Of a stretch of DNA of 64,000 nucleotides, positions 1-11,651 are shown in pieces. The stretch's first letter is position 1, and each line of letters opens with the position of its first letter. The position numbers were made by a program, and so were the translations under genes. The notes beneath the pieces were generated by a model, which made no database searches, was not told the DNA's origin, and saw nothing but the letters and a program-made list of their open reading frames with translations. Origin of the DNA: Hanleya hanleyi (Eukaryota > Mollusca > Polyplacophora > Lepidopleurida > Hanleyidae); contig JAVTVY010037013.1 in NCBI GenBank assembly GCA_036873755.1, positions 62,001-126,000 of the forward strand, in the 5' to 3' direction.

Positions 1-1020
1 ATTTTGGATGATCGGTTCTCCAGCGTGAACACTAGATTTTGTAACTAGGTGATACCAAACGTGTGTTGGATTGATTCTCCAGCGTGATGAATAGGTGAAC
101 TTATTGTCATATTTACTTTGACTATTCGCTGTACTATTTCTGTAGCTAGCCGAGGTTGATTGTAATATTATGTGCTGGAAATTATGCTATTATAATATCC
201 TGTAAACATTAGGTTTGTACATATGTTGGTTTTGGTGTCTATGGAGATAGCCAATCAACATGCTTCATTTGACTGGTGCGTGTTCCCGTTAGCAGTTTTG
301 GCACAGATCAGTTAGCTGGCTTGCTGTGTAGACGTGGGGTTAATGGGCGCGTAGGATTTAGAAGCTATTGGTATGTACCGATATTTATATATGTTCAGCG
401 GTTTGTAAAGCATAAGTATATCTGTGATACGACAGTCAATATTCATTTGTCTCTGATTCGAGTAGAGTACGAATATTTCCAAATGATAATGTTATATGGC
501 TTATGCGCATACTTTTTTGTATCGGTGGCATTGTATAAACTGTAATTTCGTGTAGCGTTATATGGCGCTTGACTTAAATGTACACGATGTTATTGCAGAT
601 GGGTGTCATGATTGGTTGAACAGTTTACCTGTTGACCGTGTGGCAAATTGCCGAGCTGATTGGGGTATGTTTATTTCATTAACTTAAATGTAACGGTGGA
701 TTATATTAGAGTGCTATATTTGGATTGGCTGAATTTGGAATTGCTGTATTTAAAGTGATAATGGAATTTAATTGCCGAGGCATGCTATATGAATATGGGC
801 GAATTGTTTTGATGTTCTGATTTAAGTGGTGCAATTATGTAATCGTGTTGATATAATTTGTTCATTGTACTTTTGATGTGATTATGTAATCGGATTGGAT
901 TTCCTATTTATACTGAATTTATATCGGATTTAACATTTATATTTATAGGAGTATTTCCTGAATAAACATCTAGTCCGACATCTGACTTGACTATTTCCCT
1001 TGGTCATACTTAGCTGTACT
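1..1020. other. no gene seen
   Basis: AT-rich sequence with scattered stops in all frames. The only longer frame, 276-545, begins at GTG and has no recognisable domain. I see no repeat or RNA gene here. Confidence 0.6.
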
Positions 1021-2906
1021 ACATTAGATTCAAAATTACTGACCGAAATGATAGTCCTAGGCAGTGTTTGCTAAATATCTCCAAAATGGCTACAAGGATT
1101 TGGATGAAAATTTCGCATACATTGGTTGAGATTGTTTTGGTTATTCCAATGCAATTAGAAATCAAATATATTCCTATTTCACCAAGAAATCACTCTTGCA
1201 ACTTACCGCATTGAACTGTAAGGATGCCAGGGTGCATTACTTGGATAGGAATTTAAAAACGCCCAATAGACTTCCTCTAAATCAATCACAAGAAGATCCC
1301 ACACGGATAATTGGGAAAGGAATTAAGAATGGCTTCAAAATTGAAAATTGGCAAGCAGGAAATGAGTGACAAATGATCCGCCATGGCATCTTCTTCACTT
1401 TACTTGTCGCTTGGAATTATGGGTAGGTAATATTCGCTGTATTGTTTACAATATTACTAATAGTACAGAATAAAAATTATGATATTACCGTCCTTGACAA
1501 CTGGACACAGAGCAAGATTGTCACTTATATCAAGTGAAATACTACCTGCCAAGGGAGACACAATGAAGCAAATGTTGGATTATTAACCTCTTTCCATGTG
1601 TATTTTTACGTTCTTTTCAAAAGCTCCGCCCCGCCATTTTCATCGTCACAAACTAGCTGGGTCAAGCACCTTGTCTGGATAAACATGCGCCGGAAATCTA
1701 ACATTCATTCGACATTCCGAAGTGTAACGAATCCTTACATGTTCCCTTAGTATGTATTAATGGATTGTCATAATATCAATTAAATCGTCTATTGATTAAT
1801 AATTATCCTTTAGTGAAGGGACTATATATCTGGGTGGTTTGCCTCAGTTGTTGGGAGTTAAATGGCATTCGGGGTTTTCCGACGATTCCTGCGGAAATTA
1901 GCGAACCATGACGTCACCAGGCATCATGCACTCCAAGTTATTTTTGTCAATTTTTGTAAATGGATTTAGTAAATACATTCTATAGGACACTAGTCGTTTC
2001 TTACTTGCGCAATAATTCTTTTTGCATTTTTAGTATCTGATACCTGTAGTACTATTTTGCTGGGCATTTCTATTCATATACTCGATCAGATACGAATTGC
2101 TGGCGGACGATAGTGTGGCGTAAGTGTGGAATCCTCCAACACAACAACACATGGAGGAAAGCGCGCGACCCATCAATTGTGGTTTGTATTTGTCCAAAAA
2201 CTGTTTGTATAGGCAATAATCATGCTTGTATATAGTTGGTAATATGATAGTTAAGTGCAATACTCTTCTATGAGCGTGAATAAATATGTCAGAACAGGTC
2301 AGAACTCTACGCAACGCATGTTTACCTTGTAGCAGGTCATAACTCAATGACCATGTGCTCCATTCTTATGTAAAACGGGGGGAGTATACTGTATAAACAC
2401 ACATGTAGATTAACCCTCCAAATATTCGTCGTGTATACTCGTGTAATATGGTTCTATGTCTGCGGTGTTCGGTAATCAAGGGTTAAATTTACCAACTGAA
2501 TATTCAACTCCGCTGTAAAAGAGGTACTTGCAGAAAATGGCAGTGCAACATTTACATCCTGTGCTCATTTCCTGTTTGTAAATTTCCAATTTTGAAGCCA
2601 TTCTCAATTCCTTTCCCAATTATCCGTGTAGGATCTTCTTGTGATTGATTTAGAGGAAGTTTATTGGGCGTTTTTAAATTCCTATCCAAGTAATGCACCC
2701 AGGCATCCTTACAGTTCAATGCGGTAAGTTGCAAGAGTGATTTCTTGGTGAAATAGGAATATATTTGGTTTCTAATTGCATTGGAATAACCACAACAATC
2801 TGAACCAATGTATGCAAAATCTTCATCCAAATCCTTGTAGCCATTTTGGAGATATTTAGCAAACACTGCCTAGGACTATCATTTCGGTCAGTAATTTTGA
2901 ATCTTC
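1021..2906. mobile_element. 1.9 kb element with about 345-bp inverted repeats
   Basis: Positions 1021-1371 and 2564-2906 are inverted copies about 95% identical with essentially no indels, around a unique centre of about 1.2 kb. The similarity stops sharply on both outer edges, as expected for a foldback or long-TIR DNA transposon. No transposase is readable in the centre. Both arms carry the same reading frame of about 100 codons (right arm 2552-2866 minus, open; left arm with one TGA). The differences between arms are largely amino-acid changing, so coding constraint is doubtful. I do not recognise the family, and no target-site duplication is clear. Confidence 0.6.
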
Positions 2907-3831
2907 TTAGGTTTGCCCTTAATAGCAAAATTTTCTTTTGCGCATGTGGATCATTTTACCTTATTGCCATTAGCATGGAAATAAAATTAAGTGTAGGTCC
3001 TAATCGATATACAGGCAGATACACAGTCGGTTGAAATGCTTGGGATAGAAAATAATAAACTGTGGTCGTGGGTATACGTACCTCTCGGGTCTTAAAAACA
3101 GAATAACGACCGCGGCATTGGAAAACAAGGAAAATGTCTGAATTTCCGTCCTTTTGCGCGCGGCAAACACTCCATGCCACCCAACAGATTAACCTATATA
3201 TGGAAGTGAACGCGGACTACTCATATATTCACCACAGAGTGAGTGAGTAGTAGAGTTTAACGTCGTTTTCAACCTTGTTTCATTCATATCATGACGGTGT
3301 CTAGATGTGCCAGAACACGAAAGTGCTCACAGTTTCTATTACCCTTGATACTGATCAGCCCAGCCATTACAGCACCCAGTCACCCATCCAAGTATTTTCG
3401 GTGATCTGACGAGAACCGGTGTGTGTAACGCTATTCGCCACAGCGAATACGATATTGCCAACTACAAAACATCTGCAATGGGTCACGTGATCCACTAGTT
3501 TTACATGTATTATCCAGATTGTATCATTCGATTTAGCTCAACCATCATACTTGTGTTCATTAATATTATAGTACATGTTATTGTTACACTGTGTTAATTA
3601 AGCATACCGTACCTAATTAAGCATATCTGGTATCACCAGTTTTGTATCAGCCTGGACAATCCAACAATTTTAACAGTACTCATGACATTTTAGTATCACT
3701 GATAATTATGTGTACATGTACATGTACCTGGTATCACCAGCTTTGTATCAGCCTGGGAAATGTTCTAGCTACTGACAGATTTATCAAACAAAAGTTAGGT
3801 CAATGATTTTAAACTGAGGAACATGTATGGT
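2907..3831. repeat. dispersed repeat, copy A (inverted relative to 43.44-44.08 kb)
   Basis: This stretch matches 43440-44080 on the opposite strand over several hundred bases. Shared landmarks are a CCGCGGTC-type core, GTCACGTGATCCACTAGTTT at 3481 and a TGGTATCACCAG/TGTATCAGCCTGG motif that occurs twice here (about 3627 and 3729). Copy A is interrupted by a SINE at 3238-3431; copy B is not. No coding capacity is visible. Confidence 0.65.
3238..3431 (-). mobile_element. SINE with 5S rRNA-like head
   Basis: Read on the minus strand the element starts with a 5S rRNA-like head. Blocks corresponding to CACCGGTTCTCGTC.GATCACCGAA, TACTTGGATGGGTGAC and GGGTGCTGTA of 5S rRNA are in order (3366-3425), with two internal deletions. 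A body and a short (ACTC)n tail at 3238-3247 follow. It is flanked by TATTCACCACAG (3226-3237) and TATTCGCCACAG (3432-3443), a 12-bp target-site duplication with one mismatch. The related repeat at 43.77 kb holds the empty site with one copy of this 12-mer. 5S-headed SINEs use the internal pol III promoter; this one looks decayed. Confidence 0.75.
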
Positions 3832-4700
3832 CTAGTTTTAATACATGTACGTGTCATTTAATTCATTTACACATGAACGTACACTCTTTTTGCTATATTA
3901 ATGCCTTTTTCGTACAAACACTTTTCACGTTTAATTAATCCTCGGGTCCTTACTGGCCCAACAAGCTGGCCTGAAATACTCAAATTTTGGGCAAATACTG
4001 ATTTTATTAGTTCTAAAAATAATACTAAGAATCGCAATGTCACGGTGGTCATAAAAGTTTATCATAAAATATCTAACACCGTGTGGAAACCTTAAAGCAA
4101 CAGTGTGGCCGGGGATCTGGTGGGTTGCTTGTTATCTATACAAGTACTTGTACATATCACCCAAACTTAATAGAAATGCGAACAACACTTCTACCTCAAG
4201 GGTTAAACTCGCAGGAGATATATTTGGCTGGCAAAGTGACTACACTTTCCATATACTCTCCATCCATTCGCATTACTGCAGCGATCAGAATAGTGTGCTG
4301 AAAAATCAGATTGCAAGCTTTAGTTTCAAAAGAATGGTAATCCTTATCGAGTGATACAAATACTATAACTGTCATAAACAATTCATTATTCGATGGCTAC
4401 CCACGTACGCACGGTTCGATTTGAATCCGGCCGAACCACCCCTTCAGTTTTGCACATGAGCGAACTACTGTTAATATGCTCTGTCCAGATAAACAGGGAA
4501 AATAATCTGAGATAATTCTTTCGCTTGGTCAACAAGGTATTATGCAAGCTTGAAAAAATTATCCAAATGTTCGGCAAACATCTGTTTTATTATATATGAT
4601 GTCACATCCGGCGTTGTGCGCGCGGCCCGGAATCCAGTCCAAAAATCTTACATGGACCCCCAGCGAGGTGGTTGATAACATCTAGGATAGTGATAAGTTT
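3832..4700. other. no gene seen
   Basis: Several 60-80 codon frames overlap on both strands without motif or codon bias. I cannot assign this stretch to a gene or named repeat. Confidence 0.5.
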
Positions 4701-5900
4701 ATGCCATTGCCGAAGTTATTTTAGATTCTATCAACCGTCAAAAGAATTCTCAGGATAACTGTGATCATTGTAAACACAAGGCAATAAGTGAATTATGTAT
4801 CTCGCCAGGAATACGTGTACTAAATGGTAAGTCCAGAAGATCACCTGGGAAAACTCACTTGTTTCACAAATCAGTGATGTAGAGCTATTGATTATGTCCT
4901 TGCTCATCACAGTACAATCCATGAGGTAAAATGTAACATCTTAAATGTTAAGCAAATTACTCAACAATCAGTTCATTGTCCAATTTCAACTTTATTCAAA
5001 TGCAATAAAAGTAATATAATGAACAATGTTAACTTGCACCCTACACCAGTTTCATACAAGATTACAGAAGGAAATAGTATGTTTTATAGAGAGGAATTAC
5101 TGTCTGTTGAATCGCAAAATACAACGCTTCATGTGTGGAATAGCTGCTACCAAAAGAAGCATTTACAACAAAGTAGAACCATTTAACCATATATTAGTGT
5201 CTACAGCAACTAAAATTCCCTCCACGACTCAGCCCCCCCCCCCCCACACACAAAAACCTTAAAATGAATGAGTATAAGAAAAACAATAGAAAAATTGTGA
5301 GGATATGAATTATCTTCAAAAACCATCTTAAAGATATAGCGAAGCAGCTGGCTAAATATCCACATAATCGTGTTATAAGAACAATGCTTATATCAAAAAA
5401 GAAAAGAAAAGCGAAACAGCATGAAAAGCTGGTGAAAGATAAAATTTATGACAAACTTGAAACCTAACAGGATTTTAACCCTAAAGAATACTGGAAAATA
5501 ATTACCATCTTAATGGGGGAAACTAGATCTGTCACTAGAATTTCATGAACAACTTTTTAGTCATTTCCAAGAATTAAAACTCACAACATACACAGATAAA
5601 GGATCACAGTATCGAATTAATGAGCTTAAAATTAAAGAAAACAACCAACAATCTAATCCAATCCTGGACTTCCATATTAAAACTAAAGAAATCACACATG
5701 CAAGGAACAACCAAAAAACAAGGAAATCCTGTGATCTTGGCTGCCTGTCTGATGAAATGCTGAAATATGGCCAAGACATCCTGTTATCCCCCCTCGCAAA
5801 ACTTTTCGACAATGTATACAGCCCTGGGATAATCTCGGATTCTTGGACTGAAACAATTACATAAGAAGGGGGATAAACAGAACCACATAACTATATAGGC
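4700..5900 (+). pseudogene. LINE relic A (endonuclease end to reverse transcriptase start)
   Basis: Broken frames read as the end of an apurinic-type endonuclease (region 4740-4920, with an ISPGIRVLNGK-like stretch), the linker (5260-5470, lysine-rich, ending before a PKEYWKI motif) and the start of a reverse transcriptase (5560-5900, with EMLKYGQDILLSPLAKLFDN and a YIGITISS stretch equivalent to the usual YRGI). Many stops and indels make it non-functional. The same family occurs as copy B at 5.9-7.2 kb and on the minus strand at 54.5-56.9 kb. The clade is uncertain; the layout is that of an endonuclease-RT LINE. Confidence 0.65.
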
Positions 5901-5909
5901 ATTACAATA

Positions 5910-7240
5910 TCTAGTTACAGTAGAACCATTTAGCAATATTTTAGTGTCTATAGCAACTAAAATTTCATTCACGCCTCAGTCCCCCCCCCCCTCCCCCTCC
6001 AAACCCCCTAAAATGAATGAGTATAAGAAAACAATAGAAAAACCACACGGAAAAATTGTGAAGATATTAAATATTTTCAAAAAGCATTTTAAAGATATAG
6101 CAAAGCAGCTGGCTAAATGTCCACATAAACGTGATATAAGAACAATCTTTATCTCAACAAAGAAAAAAAGGAAACAGCATGAAAAGGTGCTAAAAGATGA
6201 AATTTATGACAAACTTGAAACCTAACAGGATTATCACCCTAAAGAATACTGGAAAATAATTACCATTTTAATGGAAAGAAATAAGGAGAAACTAGATCTG
6301 CCACCAGAATTTCATAGATAAAGGATCACAGGATCTAATTAACCCTACCTGGCCTGGGGGGGCCATTATGCCCCCCCCCCTACCAAACTTTCTGCATTAT
6401 CTCCGGAACGGCAAAAAAATGGAGAGCTGAAACTCCGTGACTTTATCGTTTGTCTTATTGGGGTCATTTTGAGCCTATTTTCATAACCCCCCGAGCAGAG
6501 GATCATGGGTAAATTCAAGATGGCGGCCACGTGGTGTACCAGAAAAGGGATGTTTTTGTCATATTTCTTAAAAATTTCTCCTTGTCCGCAATGAAAAGTG
6601 GGCAAAAACTATTTTATTTCATATCACAATAATATTTCCTAATTTTTCATGCAGTTTTTGCGGAGAAATTGCAAAAATAAAAAATTCGGAAAATCTGACC
6701 GAAAAATCGACCAAAAAATGCCGTTTTTCAAAATGGCGTCACTGTGACGTCATCAAAGCGGCCATCTTGGATTTTTTTTACATTTTCTGGTAGAGCTTGA
6801 CCCAAGGGTATAGTGTAATAAGTTTCAGCCCTCTAGCTGAAGGGGTAAGAAAAATAATTAGGGGGGGGGCCATTTCGGCCCCCCCCCCCAGGCCTGGACA
6901 GGTCCCAAAAAGCCCAGGCCAGATAGGGTTAATGAACCTGGAATTAAAGAAAACAACCAACAATCTAATCCTATCCTTGACTGTCATATTGAGACTAAAG
7001 AAATCACACATGCACTGAACAATGGTCTCGACTACTTATCTAATGAAACGTTAAAATATGGCCAAGACATCGTATTATCACCCATCGCAAAACTTTCCGA
7101 CAATGTATACAACAGTGAGATAATCTGGAATTCTTGGACTGGAACAATTACATAAGGAGGAGGATAAATTAGAACCACCGAACCATAGAGGCATTACAAT
7201 ATCTAGTTGCCTAGGCAAATTGATTTCTACTATAAAATAT
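5910..7240 (+). pseudogene. LINE relic B, interrupted by a TTAA MITE
   Basis: A second, direct copy of the relic just upstream begins with the same TAGAACCATTTA motif and poly-C tract. It includes a 93-codon frame (5944-6225; lysine-rich linker) followed by a PKEYWKI motif, is cut at 6339 by a 594-bp MITE, and resumes at 6933 with the RT start (to about 7240, ending near a GITISSCLGKLI stretch). Copy A has the uninterrupted sequence, including the TTAA target, at about 5617-5620. Multiple stops make it a dead copy. Confidence 0.65.
6339..6932. mobile_element. piggyBac-type MITE, copy 1 (TTAA target)
   Basis: The element is bounded by TTAA at 6339-6342 and 6929-6932. Its ends read TTAACCCTAYCTGGCCTGGG and the complement, followed by poly-G/poly-C tracts. 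A TTAA duplication plus CCCT-type termini fits the piggyBac superfamily. It has no coding capacity. Interior features are a CRE-like TGACGTCA at 6745-6752 and two GGC-CATCTTG/AAGATGGC (YY1-like) motifs. It sits in a LINE relic whose neighbouring paralogue is uninterrupted. A second copy in the opposite orientation lies at 8610-9205. Confidence 0.8.
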
Positions 7241-7659
7241 TCGGTGACAATAATCTCCTCACAGAAATACCAATCTGAAGATATCATGTTACACAGGTTT
7301 ACCTGCATTCGTGTCCATAGCGCCACCAAGTAAAGACCAAATACCACGAAAAACAAGCAAGTGAAATCTAAAGCCCAAGAGAGATGGCACATAATGGAAA
7401 AAAAGTCGTTCAGACGAACACAATCAGACAAATTTTCCCGGCCTAAGGGGTAAGCACACAAAGTCTGACCCGAAAATGTTTAACTGTTTCAGAAATATTC
7501 ACGTTCAAAGTCGTGGCGGCTGAGCATACACTTTGTGGAAATGCTCTATAATAATGAGTAACTAAAGAACAGTATAACATGTTACCTGGTCATTTCTGGA
7601 ACTTATTTCTATGGAACTAATACATAGAAGGGTGTTTACGTTATCAGTTACCTTTCATC
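7241..7659. other. no gene seen
   Basis: The stretch lies between the LINE relic and the zinc-finger remnants. A 127-codon minus frame at 7078-7461 begins inside the antisense of the LINE relic, so I do not treat it as a gene. Confidence 0.5.
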
Positions 7660-9464
7660 AGGTATGACCCTTCATAACAAATCAATACGGACATATATAT
7701 ACGACGATCTTCTGTATGGCTTTTCATCATGCATTCTCTCTTATTTTTAGTGTGAACTATCTCATCTTTTTTTCCAAAGATACTTAACTCGCATTTATCA
7801 AATTTGATAATGAGCATCCGGTTGGACATTCGCCACTGTGAGCTATCCATGTTCGGTCCGATGGCCTTTCATTACACAGCTATCCTGACACACTGGCCAT
7901 CAATATGTATTTTCATCAGTGAAACTTTTCGCTACACACCGGTCCGGATGGCTATATGACTTTTGAGTATTGATCGCTATCCTTATGATGGCATGAGTTC
8001 TCGCGTGTCTTTTTAGATCTTTTCTTGGAAAAGCTATACGGGCTTATTGAACCCATGTATGGCTAAACACCAGTATGAGTTCTCTGATGTCTCTTCAGAT
8101 TATTTTTATGTGCACAACTTTTCGAACATAATGAACATTTGTATGGCTTTTCGCCGGTATGTGTTCTCTCATGGCAAATGAGAAGGTCTTTCCGGGCACA
8201 GCTATATGGACACGATAGACATCTGTATGGCTTTTCGCCGGTATGTGTTCTCTCATGGTAAATGAGAAGGTCTTTCCGGGCACAGCTATATGGACACGAT
8301 AGACATTTGTATGATTTTTCACCAGTATGAGTTCTCCGATGTCTCTCCAGATGATTTTTCTGTGTACAACTATACACACACACTGAGCATTTGTATGGCT
8401 TTTCACCAGTATGAGTTCTCTGATGTTTGTGCATATTGCCTTTATCGGAGCAGCTGTACGGGCATATAGAACATATGTATGGCTTTTCACCAGTATGTGT
8501 TCTCTGATGTTTATTCAGACTGCCTTTATCGGAGCAGCTGTACGGGCATATAGAACATATGTATGGCTTTTCACCAGTATGAGTTCTCTGGTGTTTTTGC
8601 AGATTGCTTTTAACCCTATCTGGCCTGGGCTTTTTGGGACCTGTCCAGGCCTGGGGGGGGGGGGGGCCGAAATGGCCCCCCCTAATTATTTTTCTTACCC
8701 CTTCAGCTAGGGGGCTGAAACTTATCACACTATACCCTTGGGTCAAGCTCTACCAGAAAATGTGGAAAAATCCAAGATGGCCGCCTTGATGACGTCACAG
8801 TGACGTCATTTTCAAAAACGGCATTTTTTGGTCGATTTTTCGGTCAGATTTTCCGAATATTTTATTTTTGCAATTTCTTCGCAAAAAATGCATGATGAAT
8901 TAGTAAATATTAATGTGATGTGAAATAAAATAGTTTTTGCCCACTTTTCATCGCGGAAAAGCAGAAATTTTGAAGAAATATGACAAAAATATCACTTTTC
9001 TGCTACCCCATGTGTCCGCCATCTTGGATTTACCCATGATCCTCTGCTCGGGGGGTCATGCAAATAGGCTCAAAATGACCCCAATATGACAAACTATAAA
9101 GTCACGGAGTTTCAGCTCTCCGTTTTTTATCTTTCCGGATATGGCGCAGAAAGTTTGGTAGGGGGGGCCATAATGGCCCCCCCCCCCCAGGCCAGGTAGG
9201 GTTAACGGAGCAGCTGTACGGGCATATAGAGCATATGTATGGCTTTTCACCAGTATGGGTTCTCTGATGTTTTTGCAGGTTGCATTTATAGGAGCAGCTG
9301 TACGGGCATATAGAACATATGTATGGCTTTTCACTTGTATGAGTTCTCTGATGTTTTAGCCGATTGCATTTATCGGAGCAGCTGTACGGGCATATAGAAC
9401 ATATGTATGGCTTTTCACCACTATGAGTTCTCTGATGTCTCTGCATAGTACTTTTCTTGGTACA
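7660..9464 (-). pseudogene. C2H2 zinc-finger gene, truncated and MITE-split
   Basis: On the minus strand, tandem C2H2 fingers (C-x2-C-x12-H-x3-H) with TGEKPY linkers run from 9464 to 9206 (three fingers plus the end of another) and continue from 8609 to 8063 (six fingers plus part of the split one). Typical modules are [11 protein letters not shown] and CLSCPYSCARKDLL. The MITE at 8610-9205 lies inside one finger, and the frame is consistent on both sides of it. Fingers decay downstream: a stop at 8063-8065 is followed by finger-like debris to about 7660. Upstream the gene is cut at about 9465, where a CAACGT-rich repeat starts and the next finger loses its first cysteines. Fingers of this kind bind DNA in the nucleus. 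The near-identical neighbouring fingers show recent internal duplication. No effector domain or start exon is visible. Confidence 0.8.
8610..9205. mobile_element. piggyBac-type MITE, copy 2 (inside a zinc finger)
   Basis: This is the inverted copy of the 6339-6932 element, bounded by TTAA at 8610-8613 and 9202-9205 with the same CCCTAYCTGG termini and poly-G/poly-C subterminal tracts. It interrupts a zinc-finger codon series. Two CRE-like TGACGTCA sites (8790-8797, 8801-8808) and a CAAGATGGCCGCC YY1-like motif (8773-8785) are present. There is no transposase, so it must be mobilised in trans. Confidence 0.8.
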
Positions 9465-9720
9465 ACTATCCCAGCTAGCAGAACGATGTCGGACCAACGT
9501 CGGCAATGGTCGGCACTGTCGCCGTCGGAATGCCGACTATTTGTCAACGTTGGTATTGCGTCGGGAATATCGCCGTCTGTTTGCCAACGTCGTACCGACA
9601 TTGGTGAATTGACGAGTATGTATAGTCAGTTGGTATAACGTTGTGGGATCGACGGTGTCTTTCCGACGCCTATCTGACGTCGTTAAACAGACATTTGCCC
9701 AACATTCACGTACTAGTAGC
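9465..9720. repeat. CAACGT/GACGTTGG-rich repeat
   Basis: A dense run of related CCAACGTYGG and CGTCGG words in both orientations, abruptly joined to the zinc-finger gene at about 9465. Similar words recur at 14231-14740. It may be the subterminal region of a DNA transposon, but I cannot define its termini. Confidence 0.5.
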
Positions 9721-11651
9721 GACGCAAATGATGTATTATGTATAAAATATAAAATGTATTATATAGATTGGTAACATACAAACACATTTTGATATGCCAA
9801 TGAATCTCAAGTGAAAATAATTTAAAAGGAACATTGCCTCGTCTTTCAAACCGATCGGCAACGAAGTATTTTCCCGCTCACCATCGCTGCCATACTGGAT
9901 CGTCTGCATGTTCTCAAGTGTGCGGCAGGCAAGCAGTCTCGACGTACGTCCTGTCATTCATCTACCGCATCTCTCGCCATCATCATTGTGTATCAGCAGC
10001 TTATCAATTAATAACTTCAGGTAGGTTTTCATAGCATATTCATGTTTAGCACAACAGTATGAGAATTTGTAAACAAAATTTGCTCAAATGTACCATGCGA
10101 AATTACGACCGTCGAAAACTGGGATCGGTCTGACCTTCTACAGCTTGAATTCGAATAACCTCGGTCAGCCTTCGCGGTAACCTGATCATCCATCAAGATA
10201 CTTAAGTAACCTAGTAATTAAGTAACCTAGTAATTAGCTGAAGAATACTTGAAACTTATCGTAATTTGTTTTTGTTTAAGAAATTTATCGTAAAACGATT
10301 TTTGGGATTCAAGAAGCATTATTTATATGGCGTCTTCGTTAAAATCATTAATCGTGGTTTAAAACCAATAATGTATGCATATTTGGTGACCAACATCAAT
10401 CATCATGAATATAGTCCTCAGACAAATCTTGAATGCAAAATGATACTCTCTTAAATAAACAATGTTAATTAAAAAGTATATTACAGAAACAAAAATTCTA
10501 TGTGCTTTCAGAAGGTTAAAAAAGGGCTATGCACAAGTATTTTTTACCTGTATTTTTCATTATTGTATGACTTGCAAAGTGCAGCTAGAAGCTTTGATTC
10601 TGTAATTATACTCTTTCTTTCACATTTTTCCTTTTCAGAGAGGTGGCCTGATGAGGAATATTTTGGTACATGTTGGGCCATTGTCACCTAATCGGTTGTT
10701 TAGCATGACCTAATTGATTATTTAAATACACATGCCAGATGCTATATTTATTATTGATGATTAAATTGCAAATCAATTATATATGAATTTGAAGAAAATG
10801 AGTGAGTTTTACTCATGACCATTTTTATTATTTGCCCTCAAAATGTGTAGATGAAGGCTGTCATGCAAACAACCAATCAAGTGACAATGGTCTTGATAGT
10901 TACTAAATATATGGCAATACCTGTTTATTGGACTAAATCTACTTGATAGTGACACATGATTCCGCATAAGACACACAAAAAACAAAGCATTTCCACACTT
11001 TGATATCTATATATATTTTTAGTTGCGGTATAACATCTTTTTTTGTGCGCATGATATCTGATACAGCTATGTGTAATGATAGTTGAAATCATATTTGTTT
11101 ATAACAATTATTGATAATTATTACGATTCTATAAATGATGTGTTTGTCATGCCTATATAGGCTGAATCAAAAAATCACACGTAACTTTGTAGTATCTAAG
11201 TTGCCAACTTCTAATAATATGTTCTTTTCATTTGGTGCGTTTCTATGATTCACATTGACCATGGAGCTCAAATATTTTAGCTCCATGCATTGACTGAGTG
11301 GTTGTTGAAAGCCCATCACCCAATCAGAGATCAGCATGACAGTCAAAGTTAACTTGCAAGTTTGCAACTTCAGAAAAAAAATAAAACTGCTCAACTTCAC
11401 ACTTGCCACAGCTAAATGGCGTTTGTAAACATCACATCAGCCAGAAACGGTAAACTACTATGATATCATGTAATATCTATAGACTTAGTTTAACAATAAT
11501 ATAGCCATTCACCTTCAGCTAATCATGCATATATATATACGACTATAGTATCTTGCTATGAGCACTGCTGAACTAGGCTTCAATCGTGATAGCATGACAT
11601 TCCCAAATATATATTTTCTTGATGAATTAATGCTAACATACTATTTTTGCA
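9721..11651. other. no clear gene; AT-rich
   Basis: Only short frames are present. A short direct repeat AGTAACCTAGTAATTA occurs twice at 10203-10236. An acceptor-like TTTTCCTTTTCAG precedes 10639, but the frame after it closes quickly. Nothing else is supportable. Confidence 0.5.

Noticed and set aside
3366..3425. Functional 5S rRNA gene
   Set aside because: Only blocks of 5S are present, with two internal deletions, inside a SINE with target duplication.
8063..8746. Full 227-residue zinc-finger protein starting at 8746
   Set aside because: Its first 45 or so residues come from the MITE; the true finger series continues on the other side of it.
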